A stretch of 64,000 nt of DNA, taken from Mediterranea massiliensis. GTDB taxonomy: Bacteria > Bacteroidota > Bacteroidia > Bacteroidales > Bacteroidaceae. Every line of letters starts with the position of its first letter. Positions within the stretch are counted from its first letter, which is position 1. The stretch is from NCBI RefSeq assembly GCF_900128475.1, contig NZ_LT635837.1, positions 179,867 through 243,866 on the forward strand, in the 5' to 3' direction. The notes below the pieces were generated by a model. That model searched no databases. It was given only the letters and a program-made list of their open reading frames with translations, and was not told where the DNA came from. This document shows, one piece after another, positions 25,022-33,829 of this stretch. The position numbers and the translations under genes are program-made.

Positions 25022-26722
25022 ATGAACGACAACGACAACAAACTCATCATTTATCAAGTGTTTACCCGACTATTCGGAAACAACCATAACCATTGCATCT
25101 ACAATGGAAGCTTGGCCGAAAACGGATGTGGAAAGATGGCCGATTTCACCGGTAAGGCACTGGACGAAATCAAGAAACTGGGAGCCACCCATATCTGGTA
25201 CACCGGCATCATCGAACATGCGACGCAAACCGACTACCGCCGCTACAACATACGTCCCGACCATCCGGCCATTGTCAAGGGAAAGGCCGGTTCGCCATAC
25301 GCCATCAAGGACTATTACGACGTAGATCCCGACCTGGCCAAAGACGTACCCGGACGTATGAAGGAATTCGAGAACCTGGTACAGCGTACTCACCGAAGTG
25401 GTCTGAAGGTCATCATCGACTTTGTACCCAACCACGTGGCCCGCCAATACCACTCGGACATGCAACCCGACGGTACGACTGAACTGGGTGCCAACGATGA
25501 CCCGAAATATGCCTTCAGCCCCTACAACAATTTCTATTATATTCCCCAAAGCGAGCTGCACGGCCAGTTCGACATGAAGGGCAGCGCTGCCGAGCCTTAC
25601 CACGAATACCCGGCCAAAGCTACGGGCAACAACCGCTTCGACGCCTATCCGAACATCACCGATTGGTACGAAACGGTCAAGCTGAACTACGGAGTGGACT
25701 ACCAGAACGGAGGCACCTGCCACTTCGACCCCACCCCCGACACGTGGAGTAAGATACTGGACATCCTGTTGTTCTGGGCCGGCAAGAATATAGACGGGTT
25801 CCGTTGTGACATGGCCGAAATGGTACCGGTAGAATTTTGGGAATGGGTCATTCCACAAGTGAAAGAAAAACACCCTGACCTGCTGTTTATAGCCGAAGTC
25901 TACAACCCCAATGAATACCACAATTATCTGAAGAGAGGCCATTTCGACTACCTGTACGACAAGGTAGGTCTGTACGACACGCTGCGCGGCATCATCTGCG
26001 GCAATGAGTCAGCGACCAACATCACCCACTGCTGGCAGAGTTTGGGAGGTATTGAGAAACAGATGCTCAACTTTCTGGAGAACCACGACGAACAGCGCAT
26101 CGCTTCCGACTTCTTCGTCAACAATCCCTGGAAAGCCATCCCGGCACTTGTAGTGGCAGCCTGCATGAACACCAACCCGATGATGATTTATTTCGGCCAG
26201 GAGTTCGGCGAACTGGGTATGGACAGCGAAGGATTCAGCGGACGCGACGGACGTACCACCATCTTCGACTACTGGAGCGTGGACAGCATCCGGCGCTGGC
26301 GCAACGGAGGCCGCTTTGACGGCAAGATGCTTACCGAGAACGAAAAACATCTGTATGCCGTCTACCAGCGGATACTCACCCTTTGCCGACAGGAGAAAGC
26401 CATCGCCCGCGGCCTGTTCTTCGACCTGATGTATGCCAATATCGGCGGCTGGCGTTTCAACGAGCACCGCCAATTTGCCTTCCTGCGGAAATGTGACAAC
26501 GAAGTACTGCTGTTTGTTGTCAACTTCGACTCTGTATCGGCACACGTAGCCGTCAACATTCCGTCACACGCCTTCAGCTATCTGCAGATGCCGCAGGTAG
26601 ACAATTACGAAGCTACCGACCTGCTTACCGGTGAGAAGGAGATGGTCTGTCTCCTTCCCTACAAGGCGACAGAAGTCAGCGTCCACGAACACAGCGCCCG
26701 AATCCTGAAATTCACACTCTGA
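25022..26722 (+). CDS. GH13 alpha-amylase family hydrolase
   Basis: A 566-residue cytosolic glycoside hydrolase of family 13. The (beta/alpha)8 motifs are visible: region I IIDFVPNHV, region II DGFRCDMAE with the nucleophile Asp, region III LFIAEVYNP with the acid/base Glu, and region IV NFLENHDEQR with the third Asp. A C-terminal beta domain follows. No signal peptide, so it works on internal maltodextrin or glycogen rather than on food starch. Which alpha-glucan linkage is cut cannot be said. The branching enzyme GlgB is encoded 1.8 kb downstream. Confidence 0.88.
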   Translation: MNDNDNKLIIYQVFTRLFGNNHNHCIYNGSLAENGCGKMADFTGKALDEIKKLGATHIWYTGIIEHATQTDYRRYNIRPDHPAIVKGKAGSPYAIKDYYDVDPDLAKDVPGRMKEFENLVQRTHRSGLKVIIDFVPNHVARQYHSDMQPDGTTELGANDDPKYAFSPYNNFYYIPQSELHGQFDMKGSAAEPYHEYPAKATGNNRFDAYPNITDWYETVKLNYGVDYQNGGTCHFDPTPDTWSKILDILLFWAGKNIDGFRCDMAEMVPVEFWEWVIPQVKEKHPDLLFIAEVYNPNEYHNYLKRGHFDYLYDKVGLYDTLRGIICGNESATNITHCWQSLGGIEKQMLNFLENHDEQRIASDFFVNNPWKAIPALVVAACMNTNPMMIYFGQEFGELGMDSEGFSGRDGRTTIFDYWSVDSIRRWRNGGRFDGKMLTENEKHLYAVYQRILTLCRQEKAIARGLFFDLMYANIGGWRFNEHRQFAFLRKCDNEVLLFVVNFDSVSAHVAVNIPSHAFSYLQMPQVDNYEATDLLTGEKEMVCLLPYKATEVSVHEHSARILKFTL

Positions 26723-26740
26723 TCCTTGATTAATAGAAGA

Positions 26741-26809
26741 ACAAACTGTATCAAAAGGGAAAAGGACTTGTCGTTCTGATAGCCCTTTACCGTTTTTGAT
26801 ACAGCTTGT
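26741..26809. terminator. Bidirectional terminator
   Basis: A long stem: ACAA-CTGTATCAAAA (26741-26755) pairs with TTTTGATACAG-TTGT (26794-26809), with an inner AAAGGG/CCCTTT pairing. It lies between the convergent GH13 gene and the small minus-strand gene and has T-rich flanks on both strands. Confidence 0.7.
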
Positions 26810-26851
26810 TCTGTTTTCCGTCCCTTTTTGTTTTTTTCCTGTTCGAAAAAT

Positions 26852-27076
26852 CTATTTCTCCAATGCCTCCTTCAGATGGTACAACCTCGCGATGGCCGGA
26901 TGGTAAAACGGGTCGGGATAGTGTGCCTGAATGTCTTTCAAATTGGCATCGACATAGCGGGGTACATCAAATATATACTCGGCATCGTTCAGCCGCATTT
27001 CCTTTGGAAAGGAAGCCTTCGCCGCCCACTCTGTCAGGGCTCGCACACTGTCTTCATCATAAGCATATTCTTTCAT
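26852..27076 (-). CDS. Small conserved-looking acidic protein, 74 residues
   Basis: A 74-residue protein without signal peptide, membrane helix or Cys. It contains ALTEWAAKASFPKEMRLN, then DVPRYVDANLKDIQAHYP and a C-terminal FYHPAIARLYHLKEAL. The even composition and the exact promoter match TACCTTTG 26 bases upstream argue that it is real. I do not know its function; small Bacteroides proteins of this shape (DUF6965-like) have none assigned. Confidence 0.7.
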   Translation of the reverse strand: MKEYAYDEDSVRALTEWAAKASFPKEMRLNDAEYIFDVPRYVDANLKDIQAHYPDPFYHPAIARLYHLKEALEK

Positions 27077-27102
27077 AAAATCGGTACTTTAGAATCGTCG
27101 CA

Positions 27103-27110
27103 CAAAGGTA
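27103..27110 (-). promoter_or_regulatory. Candidate -7 element of the 74-residue ORF
   Basis: Minus strand TACCTTTG (TAnnTTTG), 26 bases upstream of the ATG at 27076. Confidence 0.45.
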
Positions 27111-27204
27111 ACATAAAAAAACTTCCGCTCTACTTTGAACAAAACAAAAAGACAGTTGTTATATAAATGTGTTTTTCATAGTATTAGATATAAGATTAAT
27201 TTGC

Positions 27205-27308
27205 ATCGGGTTTGCTTGTGAAAGTAGACTACGGCAACAACAGAAGCGTCTGTTGAAACAATGAATGCTTTAAAAGCATCGGTTTCCCCAAGCCGATGCT
27301 TTTTTTTG
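27205..27308 (+). ncRNA. Candidate small RNA or leader ending in a strong terminator
   Basis: About 100 bases between a near-consensus -7 box (TTAATTTG, one mismatch, at 27197-27204) and a perfect terminator: AAAAGCATCGG (27272-27282), CCGATGCTTTT (27293-27303) and eight T. No convincing ORF is inside. The downstream gene has its own promoter after the terminator, so a free-standing sRNA is more likely than an attenuator. Start position uncertain. Confidence 0.35.
27272..27308 (+). terminator. Intrinsic terminator in the intergenic region
   Basis: A perfect 11-bp stem with GGTTTCCCCAAGCC-type loop followed by TTTTTTTT. There is no plus-strand protein gene upstream of it within 400 bases other than across the convergent small gene, which is the reason to suspect a small RNA. 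Confidence 0.85.
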
Positions 27309-27316
27309 TCAACTTA

Positions 27317-27348
27317 TTGGCAGTTTAGAGATTTTATTTGTAAGTTTG
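27317..27348 (+). promoter_or_regulatory. Candidate promoter of the DUF2461 gene
   Basis: TTGG at 27317-27320 and TAAGTTTG (TAnnTTTG) at 27341-27348, with a 20-base spacer as in Bacteroides -33/-7 promoters, 24 bases before the ATG at 27372. Confidence 0.55.
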
Positions 27349-27371
27349 TCAATTGATAAGAAAAACTGTAT

Positions 27372-28037
27372 ATGAATATACCTGTAATATTCCAATTCTT
27401 GAAGGAAGTTGCTACCCATAACAACCGCGAATGGTTTCACCAACATCGTGAGCAGTATGAAACGGCACGCCGAGAATTCGAAAGCCTGCTGACAGCTGTC
27501 ATTTCACGCATCTCCCTTTTCGACGAATCTATACGCGGCATCGAGGCCAAGGATTGTACCTACCGCATCTATCGCGACACCCGCTTCAGCGAGGACAAGA
27601 CACCCTACAAGACCCACATGGGCGGCTACATCAATGCCAAAGGAAAGAAATCGGACCACTGCGGCTACTACATCCATCTGGAACCGGGTCACTGCCTGCT
27701 GGCCGGAGGAAGCTATTGCCCGCCTCCTGCCCTGCTGAAAGCCCTGCGGCAGGCTGTCTACGACAATATGGATGAGTTCCGTAGCATCGTGGAGGATCCG
27801 GCTTTCCGAAAATACTTCCCCGTCGTGGGCGAAACGTTCCTGAAGACGGCCCCCAAAGGTTTCCCAAAGGATTTCCCTTACCTGAAATACCTGCAATGCA
27901 AGGAATACACCGTCAACTGCCCACTGCCCGACGATTTTTTCCTGCAGCCGGACTTTCTGGACCGGACATCAGACATCTTCCGGCAGCTGAAACGCTTCGC
28001 TGACTTTGTGAACTATACCATTGACGACTTTGAATAA
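27372..28037 (+). CDS. DUF2461 domain-containing protein
   Basis: A 221-residue protein of the DUF2461 (TIGR02453) family. The N-terminal FLKEVATHNNREWFHQHREQYE block, the central YRIYRDTRFSEDKTPYKTHMGGYI and the GHCLLAGGSYCPPPALLKALRQ segment are the conserved parts of this family. Function unknown; no catalytic residues are established. It heads a likely operon with the YhcH-like gene (34 bases) and glgB (36 bases). Confidence 0.9.
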   Translation: MNIPVIFQFLKEVATHNNREWFHQHREQYETARREFESLLTAVISRISLFDESIRGIEAKDCTYRIYRDTRFSEDKTPYKTHMGGYINAKGKKSDHCGYYIHLEPGHCLLAGGSYCPPPALLKALRQAVYDNMDEFRSIVEDPAFRKYFPVVGETFLKTAPKGFPKDFPYLKYLQCKEYTVNCPLPDDFFLQPDFLDRTSDIFRQLKRFADFVNYTIDDFE

Positions 28038-28071
28038 AAACTGATTATAACTAACTTAAAACATTGGAATT

Positions 28072-28518
28072 ATGATTATAGACAGACTGGAGAACATTGA
28101 AAAATATGTATCGCTGAACCCGCTGTTTGCACAGGCATTCGAATTCCTGAAATCGCACGACCTGAAAGTCCTCGAACCGGGCAAAACTGAATTGAAAGGC
28201 AAAGACCTCCTTGTTAACGTCACCGAAGCCAAACCCAAGACCAAGGAACAGGCCCGGCTGGAAACCCACCGCGACTTCATCGACATCCAGATACCGCTCT
28301 CGGATACGGAAGTGATGGGCTATACCCCCGCTGCAGACTGTCGTCCCGCCGATGCACCCTATAGTGAAGAAAAAGATATCACCTTCTTCGAAGGACCGGC
28401 AGACAGCTATATTGACGTGAAGCCCGGAATGTTTGCCATTTTCTTCCCGCAGGACGGCCATGCACCGGCCATCACTCCGAACGGCGTCAAGAAAATCATC
28501 ATCAAGGTAAAAGCCTGA
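28072..28518 (+). CDS. YhcH/YjgK/YiaL family protein (DUF386)
   Basis: A 148-residue cupin-like protein of the YhcH/YjgK/YiaL family. ETHRDFIDIQIPLSDTEVMGY supplies the conserved His/Asp/Gln positions and FAIFFPQDGHAPAI the second His, which together bind a metal in structures of the family. E. coli YhcH is linked to sialic acid use and some members to ketose/aldose anomers. Its place before glgB does not prove a role in glycogen metabolism. Confidence 0.9.
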   Translation: MIIDRLENIEKYVSLNPLFAQAFEFLKSHDLKVLEPGKTELKGKDLLVNVTEAKPKTKEQARLETHRDFIDIQIPLSDTEVMGYTPAADCRPADAPYSEEKDITFFEGPADSYIDVKPGMFAIFFPQDGHAPAITPNGVKKIIIKVKA

Positions 28519-28554
28519 CAACATAGAATTATCAATCATCAAATATCATCCGTT

Positions 28555-30564
28555 ATGGAAACACTGAATCTGATAAAAAACGATCCCTGGCTGGAGCCTT
28601 ATGCCGATGCCATCAACGGACGCCACCAGCATGCCATAGACAAGGAAGCCGAACTGACCAACCACGGCAAGAAGACATTGTCAGACTTCGCGTCGGGCTA
28701 TCTCTACTTCGGCCTGCACCGCACGGATACGGGTTGGGTGTTCCGCGAATGGGCACCCAATGCCACCCAAATCTTCCTGACCGGAACCTTCAACGGATGG
28801 AAGGAAGAAAAGAAATTCAGCCTGAAACGCAAGAGTAACGGCAACTGGGAACTGAAACTCCCGGCCGATGCCCTGAAGCACGGCGACCTCTACAAGCTGA
28901 AAGTGTACTGGGACGGAGGATGCGGCGAACGCATACCGGCATGGGCTACCCGTGTAGTACAGGACGAGCAGACCAAAATCTTCAGCGCACAGGTATGGGA
29001 CCCTGCCAAACCATACAAGATGAAGAAGCGCAGCTTCAAGCCCGCCACCGATCCGCTGCTGATCTATGAATGCCACATCGGCATGGCCCAGCAGGAAGAG
29101 AAGGTGGGCACCTACAAAGAGTTCCAGGAAAACGTACTGCCGCGTATCGTGGCCGACGGCTACAACTGCATCCAGATTATGGCCATCCAGGAACATCCCT
29201 ACTACGGTAGCTTCGGCTATCACGTGTCCAGCTTCTTTGCCGCCTCGTCGCGCTTCGGCACCCCCGATGAACTGAAGGAACTGATTGACACCGCCCACAG
29301 CATGGGACTGGCCGTCATCATGGACATTGTCCACTCGCATGCCGTGAAGAACGAAGTCGAGGGACTGGGCAACTTTGCCGGCGACCCCAACCAGTACTTC
29401 TATCCGGGCGACCGCCACGAACATCCGGCCTGGGACTCGCTCTGCTTCGACTACGGCAAGAACGAAGTGCTCCACTTCCTGCTGTCCAACTGCAAATTCT
29501 GGCTGGAAGAATACCATTTCGACGGTTTCCGCTTTGACGGTGTGACATCGATGCTCTACTATAGTCACGGATTGGGCGAAGCCTTCTGCAACTACAACGA
29601 CTACTTCAACGGCCATCAGGACGACAACGCCATATGCTACCTGACGCTGGCCAACCGCCTTATCCATCAGGTAAACCCCAAGGCCATCACCATTGCCGAA
29701 GAGGTGTCGGGCATGCCCGGACTGGCTGCCAAATTTGAGGACGGCGGTTACGGTTTCGACTACCGCATGGCCATGAACATCCCCGACTACTGGATCAAGA
29801 CCATCAAGGAAAAGATTGACGAAGACTGGAAACCGTCGAGCATGTTCTGGGAAGTGACCAACCGTCGCAAGGACGAAAAGACCATTTCGTACGCCGAAAG
29901 CCACGACCAGGCACTGGTGGGCGACAAGACCATCATCTTCCGCCTGATAGACGCCGACATGTACTGGCACATGCAGAAGGGCGACGAAAACTATGTCGTG
30001 AAACGGGGTATCGCCCTTCACAAGATGATCCGCCTGCTGACCGCCACCACCATCAACGGCGGCTACCTGAATTTCATGGGCAACGAATTCGGACATCCTG
30101 AATGGATAGACTTCCCGCGTGAAGGCAACGGATGGTCGTGCAAATATGCCCGCCGCCAATGGAACCTGGTGGACAACAAGAACCTGGCCTACCATTACCT
30201 GGGCGACTTCGACGCAGCCATGCTGAAAGTCATCAAGAGCATCAAGAACTTCCAGGCCACTCCCGTACAGGAAATCTGGCACAACGACGGCGACCAGGTT
30301 TTGGCCTACATGCGCAAGGATCTGGTGTTCGTCTTCAACTTCAACCCGAAGCAGTCGTTCACCGACTACGGTTTCTTGGTGCCGGCCGGATGCTATGAAG
30401 TCATCTTGGATTCGGACAACCCAGCCTACGGCGGATACGGATTCAACGACGACAGCGTGAAGCACTTCACCCTCCCCGATCCTCTGTACAAGAAAGAGAA
30501 GAAGGAATGGATGAAGCTCTACCTGCCCGCACGCACGGCCATGGTGCTGAGAAGAATGAAATAA
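28555..30564 (+). CDS. glgB: 1,4-alpha-glucan branching enzyme
   Basis: A 669-residue glycogen branching enzyme, family GH13 with N-terminal CBM48 (WVFREWAPNATQIFLTGTFNGW). Catalytic regions: VIMDIVHSHAV (I), DGFRFDGVTSMLYYSHG (II, nucleophile Asp), TIAEEVSGMPG (III, Glu), and SYAESHDQALVG (IV, Asp). The YYSHG and EHPYYGSFGYHV stretches resemble the GH13_8, eukaryote-like branch rather than E. coli GlgB. It transfers alpha-1,4 chains to alpha-1,6 branch points in glycogen. Last gene of the DUF2461 operon. Confidence 0.95.
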   Translation: METLNLIKNDPWLEPYADAINGRHQHAIDKEAELTNHGKKTLSDFASGYLYFGLHRTDTGWVFREWAPNATQIFLTGTFNGWKEEKKFSLKRKSNGNWELKLPADALKHGDLYKLKVYWDGGCGERIPAWATRVVQDEQTKIFSAQVWDPAKPYKMKKRSFKPATDPLLIYECHIGMAQQEEKVGTYKEFQENVLPRIVADGYNCIQIMAIQEHPYYGSFGYHVSSFFAASSRFGTPDELKELIDTAHSMGLAVIMDIVHSHAVKNEVEGLGNFAGDPNQYFYPGDRHEHPAWDSLCFDYGKNEVLHFLLSNCKFWLEEYHFDGFRFDGVTSMLYYSHGLGEAFCNYNDYFNGHQDDNAICYLTLANRLIHQVNPKAITIAEEVSGMPGLAAKFEDGGYGFDYRMAMNIPDYWIKTIKEKIDEDWKPSSMFWEVTNRRKDEKTISYAESHDQALVGDKTIIFRLIDADMYWHMQKGDENYVVKRGIALHKMIRLLTATTINGGYLNFMGNEFGHPEWIDFPREGNGWSCKYARRQWNLVDNKNLAYHYLGDFDAAMLKVIKSIKNFQATPVQEIWHNDGDQVLAYMRKDLVFVFNFNPKQSFTDYGFLVPAGCYEVILDSDNPAYGGYGFNDDSVKHFTLPDPLYKKEKKEWMKLYLPARTAMVLRRMK

Positions 30565-30580
30565 TCGGATAAACAAAGGG

Positions 30581-30612
30581 AAAGGGGCTGCCTCGTGGGA
30601 GATAGCCCCTTT
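30581..30612. terminator. Bidirectional terminator between glgB and the MATE gene
   Basis: AAAGGGGCT pairs perfectly with AGCCCCTTT around a 14-base loop; T-rich sequence follows on both strands. It ends 2 bases before the stop of the convergent MATE gene. Confidence 0.75.
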
Positions 30613-30614
30613 CT

Positions 30615-31985
30615 TTATGCTTTCGCCGTCTTTTTCCGGATTGTCATCCAGTAGGCAGTCAGCACCAGCAGACCGGTAACAATCCACGACACAGGATAAA
30701 CGGTCATCAATACATCGTAGCCCCGCCATACCGGAGACACGACATAGACCCACACCATCCGGAGCAGACAAGTACCGAAGACCGTCAACAGCGCTGGAGT
30801 AAACGACTTGCCCATCCCCCGCAACGAAGAACCCGCAATCTCATAGCTGCTGGCAATGAACTGCAAGGCCAGCACAATGTGCATGCGAAGCGTTCCGTAA
30901 TGATGCACCATCGGCACATTGGAAAAGAATCCCAGGAAGAAATCACTCTGCCAAGCAAAGAGCCAGTTGAACGCGGCACAGAACGCCACACTCGAACCCA
31001 TGCAAATCCAGAACACACGATGTACACGGTCCATCCTTCCGGCCCCATAATTCTGGGCAATGAAACTGATGGCCGCTCCGTTGAACCCCTGAATCAGGAA
31101 ATAGCAATAATACTCGAAATTGACCGCAGCGGCCGAGCCGGCAATCGCATCGGCTCCGTAACTGTTGATGGACGACTGCACCACCACATTGGAGATGGAG
31201 AATATCATCCCTTGCAGACCGGCCGGCACTCCGATGCGCAACATGCGGTTCAGCTCCGTGGAATAAATCTTCACCTTGCTGAATTGCAGGCGGAAAGGTT
31301 CTTTTTCCTTGCACAGCAGCCGGATAATCAACGCCGCACTCACCGCATTGGAGATTCCCGTCGCCACAGCCACTCCTGCCACTCCCATGCGGAAACAAAG
31401 CACAAACAGCAGATTCAGCAACGTATTGACCACCCCGGCAATGACCAGAATATAAAGCGGACGACGCGTATCGCCCATGCTTCGCAAAATCGCCGCCCCG
31501 AAGTTGAAGGCCATGATGAAAGGCATTCCCAGGAAATAGATGCGCAGATACGTCACGGCCTCATCCAGCACATTCGGAGGGGTTCCCATCCACGTCAGAA
31601 TCGGCTCGGCAGCCACCTGCCCCAGTACCAGCAGAAAGAATCCGCTCAGCAGGGCCACCAGTTCCACCGTGTTGATGGCACGGCGTATGCTCCGGTCGTC
31701 ACGCTGGCCGATGTGATTGGAGATGATGGCGCAGGCTCCCATAGAAACGCCCATAAACAAGTTGATGAGCAACCCGATGACCGGAGCGTTGCTGCCTACT
31801 GCTGCCAGGGCTTCGCTTCCCACGAAATGCCCCACCACAGCCACATCGACCGAATTAAAAAGCTCCTGTAACAAACTGCTGGCTGCCAGCGGAAGGGCAA
31901 ACACCAGGATTTTCTTGAACAACGGTCCGTTGAGCATGTCTATCTCATTGCTCCGGGCACGCTTATGATCCACACTGCTATCCAT
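30615..31985 (-). CDS. MATE family efflux transporter
   Basis: A 456-residue MATE (NorM/DinF) exporter. The start is placed at the ATG at 31985 (MDSSVDHKR); a longer frame would add 50 residues without MATE similarity and cross a TAACTTTG element at 32015-32022. Twelve hydrophobic segments; the first repeat begins IDMLNGPLFKKILVFALPLAASSLLQ and the second GVPAGLQGMIFSISNVVVQSSIN. It uses a cation gradient to export drugs or metabolites; substrate unknown. Confidence 0.92.
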   Translation of the reverse strand: MDSSVDHKRARSNEIDMLNGPLFKKILVFALPLAASSLLQELFNSVDVAVVGHFVGSEALAAVGSNAPVIGLLINLFMGVSMGACAIISNHIGQRDDRSIRRAINTVELVALLSGFFLLVLGQVAAEPILTWMGTPPNVLDEAVTYLRIYFLGMPFIMAFNFGAAILRSMGDTRRPLYILVIAGVVNTLLNLLFVLCFRMGVAGVAVATGISNAVSAALIIRLLCKEKEPFRLQFSKVKIYSTELNRMLRIGVPAGLQGMIFSISNVVVQSSINSYGADAIAGSAAAVNFEYYCYFLIQGFNGAAISFIAQNYGAGRMDRVHRVFWICMGSSVAFCAAFNWLFAWQSDFFLGFFSNVPMVHHYGTLRMHIVLALQFIASSYEIAGSSLRGMGKSFTPALLTVFGTCLLRMVWVYVVSPVWRGYDVLMTVYPVSWIVTGLLVLTAYWMTIRKKTAKA

Positions 31986-32014
31986 CTTTTCTACCTTCTT
32001 CAAAAAATGCGCGG

Positions 32015-32022
32015 CAAAGTTA
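32015..32022 (-). promoter_or_regulatory. Candidate -7 element of the MATE gene
   Basis: Minus strand TAACTTTG (TAnnTTTG), 30 bases upstream of the chosen ATG. It supports the shorter protein. Confidence 0.5.
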
Positions 32023-32123
32023 CAGCAAATTCGGGAAAGATGGATAACCAATCTCCCTATTCCTTTCCTTTCTGCTTCGATGCATCCGCAAGTTCCTGCC
32101 CTCGGCCCGATTCCCACAGATAC

Positions 32124-32163
32124 AAGAAAGGCCATCCCAATTTGATTTGAGACAGCCTTTCTT
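32124..32163 (-). terminator. Hairpin after the TPR gene
   Basis: AAGAAAGGC pairs with GCCTTTCTT around a 22-base loop, 27 bases after the TPR gene stop. The T tail is short, so it is a weak terminator. Confidence 0.5.
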
Positions 32164-32189
32164 CCTTTATGCTTTCGTCCACAAACGCC

Positions 32190-32903
32190 TTACTCGGCCT
32201 GTAGCTGGATATCAATCTGCTTCAGCATGTTGTTGACATTGTCCAGCATCTTCTTCTGCTTCGGATTGGTCAGCAACTTGGCGGCCGATTCCAGATAGCC
32301 CTTGGCTTCCGTATAGATGGTCTTGGCCTTCTCGCGGTCGGTAGCCAGTGTCTTGGTAGCATCGTTGTATTTCAAGGCACCCAGGCTGTAGAGGGCACTC
32401 GTATTGTTTTCCTGAACAGTCAGGATTTCCTTGTAAGCCTCTTCAGCAGCCTCCGTCTTTCCGGCCTTCTGTGCCATGATACCTGTATTCAGATAATAAG
32501 TGGCATACATTTTGGTCAGCGACTTGTCGCCCGGCACTTCCTTCAGACCTTCCTTGATAGTGGCGATGTACTCGTCGTTCTTCTTCAGATCCTTCAAGGC
32601 ACCGGCTTTGCCGATATAGGCATTCACGAGATTGTATTTCTTCTGAACCGCAATGTCGAAATACTTCAAAGCATCTGCTGGTTTCTTTATTTTATCGGCG
32701 CAAAGACCGCAATTGAAGGCAATGACAGAATCCTGATTGTTGGTTTGGTTCAGATAGGAACTGAAGTTCGTATAGGCAGTCTGGTAGTCTTTGGCTTCCA
32801 AGGCAGCAATGCCGTCGTTTCTCAATTTTGCGAGGTCAGCCTCCTGGGCGAAAAAGTTTGTGGCAGCACAACAAAGTGCAAGAGATAAGATTAATTTTTT
32901 CAT
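32190..32903 (-). CDS. Exported TPR-repeat protein
   Basis: A 237-residue protein with a signal peptide (MKKLILSLALCCAATNFFAQ, cleavage likely after FFA or AQ). The mature part is built of tetratricopeptide-like helices: KLRNDGIAALEAKDYQTAYTNF, KPADALKYFDIAVQKKYNL, AYKEILTVQENNTSALYSLGALKY. Such proteins are scaffolds; the partner is unknown. Monocistronic with a good -33/-7 promoter at 32934-32965. Confidence 0.85.
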   Translation of the reverse strand: MKKLILSLALCCAATNFFAQEADLAKLRNDGIAALEAKDYQTAYTNFSSYLNQTNNQDSVIAFNCGLCADKIKKPADALKYFDIAVQKKYNLVNAYIGKAGALKDLKKNDEYIATIKEGLKEVPGDKSLTKMYATYYLNTGIMAQKAGKTEAAEEAYKEILTVQENNTSALYSLGALKYNDATKTLATDREKAKTIYTEAKGYLESAAKLLTNPKQKKMLDNVNNMLKQIDIQLQAE

Positions 32904-32933
32904 ATTGCTTTAACGGTTTTAAAAATGTACATC

Positions 32934-32965
32934 CAAAAATAACGGCCAAAAGGATAAAAAGCAAG
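32934..32965 (-). promoter_or_regulatory. Candidate -33/-7 promoter of the TPR gene
   Basis: Minus strand CTTG (32962-32965), a 20-base spacer, then TATTTTTG (32934-32941, TAnnTTTG), 30 bases before the ATG. Confidence 0.55.
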
Positions 32966-33024
32966 TCCCTTTCACTTTTTTTTTGTATAAGCCGACGAAT
33001 GTAACATGTATTAGCATTCCCGTA

Positions 33025-33825
33025 TCATTTCTTTCTCAACTCCCAGAACGCGACGGCCGAGGCTGCCGCCACGTTCAACGAATCGACTCCGTGGGCCATG
33101 GGGATGCGTACCACATAGTCGGCCCCGGCAATGGTTTCGCGGGGCAGGCCGTCGCCCTCGGTCCCCATCACCAGTGCCAGCCGAGGCTCCTCCTTCAGTA
33201 CCGGGGCGTCCAGCGGTATGGAACGGTCAGTCAGTGCCATGGCGGCGGTGCGGAAACCCAACCCGTGCAGGCAAGCGAGCGGCTGCTCTACCCACGTCCA
33301 CGGCACCAGGAAGACCGAACCCATCGACACGCGCACGGCACGGCGGTTCAGCGGGTCGCACGAGTCGGTGGTGAGCAGCACGGCGTCGATGCCCAGCGCG
33401 GCGGCCGAGCGGAAGATGGCGCCGATGTTGGTCGCATCAACCACACCGTGGATCACCACCACCCGGCGGGCCTCCCGGCAGACATCGTCCACCGCAGGCG
33501 GAACAGGACGGCGCATGGCACAGAGCACGCCGCGCGTCAGGGTGTATCCCGTCAGCCGGGCCAGCAGGTCGCGCTCGCCCGTATAGACGGGGATGTCGCC
33601 TACCCGCGCAAGGATGTCAGCCGCATCGCCCGTCAGGTGCCGACGTTCGCACAGCAGGGCCACAGGTACATGACCGGCATCGAGGGCCACCCGGATGACC
33701 TTCGGACTCTCGGCGATGAAGATGCCCCGCTGCGGGTCGAGGCGATTGCGCAGCTGCGCTTCGGTCAGGGTGCTGAACACCTCCACTCCGGGATGGTCCA
33801 GCGACTGGATTTCTATGACTGGCAT
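33025..33825 (-). CDS. TrmH/SpoU-family RNA methyltransferase
   Basis: A 266-residue SPOUT methyltransferase that moves a methyl group from SAM to 2'-O of rRNA or tRNA. The N-terminal ~100 residues form the substrate-binding domain (RGIFIAESPKVIRVAL). The knotted catalytic domain shows VIHGVVDATNIGAIFRSAAALGIDAVLL (motif 1 with Asn-Ile-Gly-Ala and Arg), LALVMGTEGDGLP (motif 2) and RIPMAHGVDSLNVAAASAVAFWE (motif 3). Target nucleotide unknown. It starts 4 bases after the alcohol dehydrogenase stop, so they form an operon. Confidence 0.9.
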   Translation of the reverse strand: MPVIEIQSLDHPGVEVFSTLTEAQLRNRLDPQRGIFIAESPKVIRVALDAGHVPVALLCERRHLTGDAADILARVGDIPVYTGERDLLARLTGYTLTRGVLCAMRRPVPPAVDDVCREARRVVVIHGVVDATNIGAIFRSAAALGIDAVLLTTDSCDPLNRRAVRVSMGSVFLVPWTWVEQPLACLHGLGFRTAAMALTDRSIPLDAPVLKEEPRLALVMGTEGDGLPRETIAGADYVVRIPMAHGVDSLNVAAASAVAFWELRKK

Positions 33826-33829
33826 GGGC

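Noticed and set aside
31986..32135. 50-residue extension of the MATE protein
   Set aside because: No similarity to the family and it would include the candidate promoter at 32015-32022.
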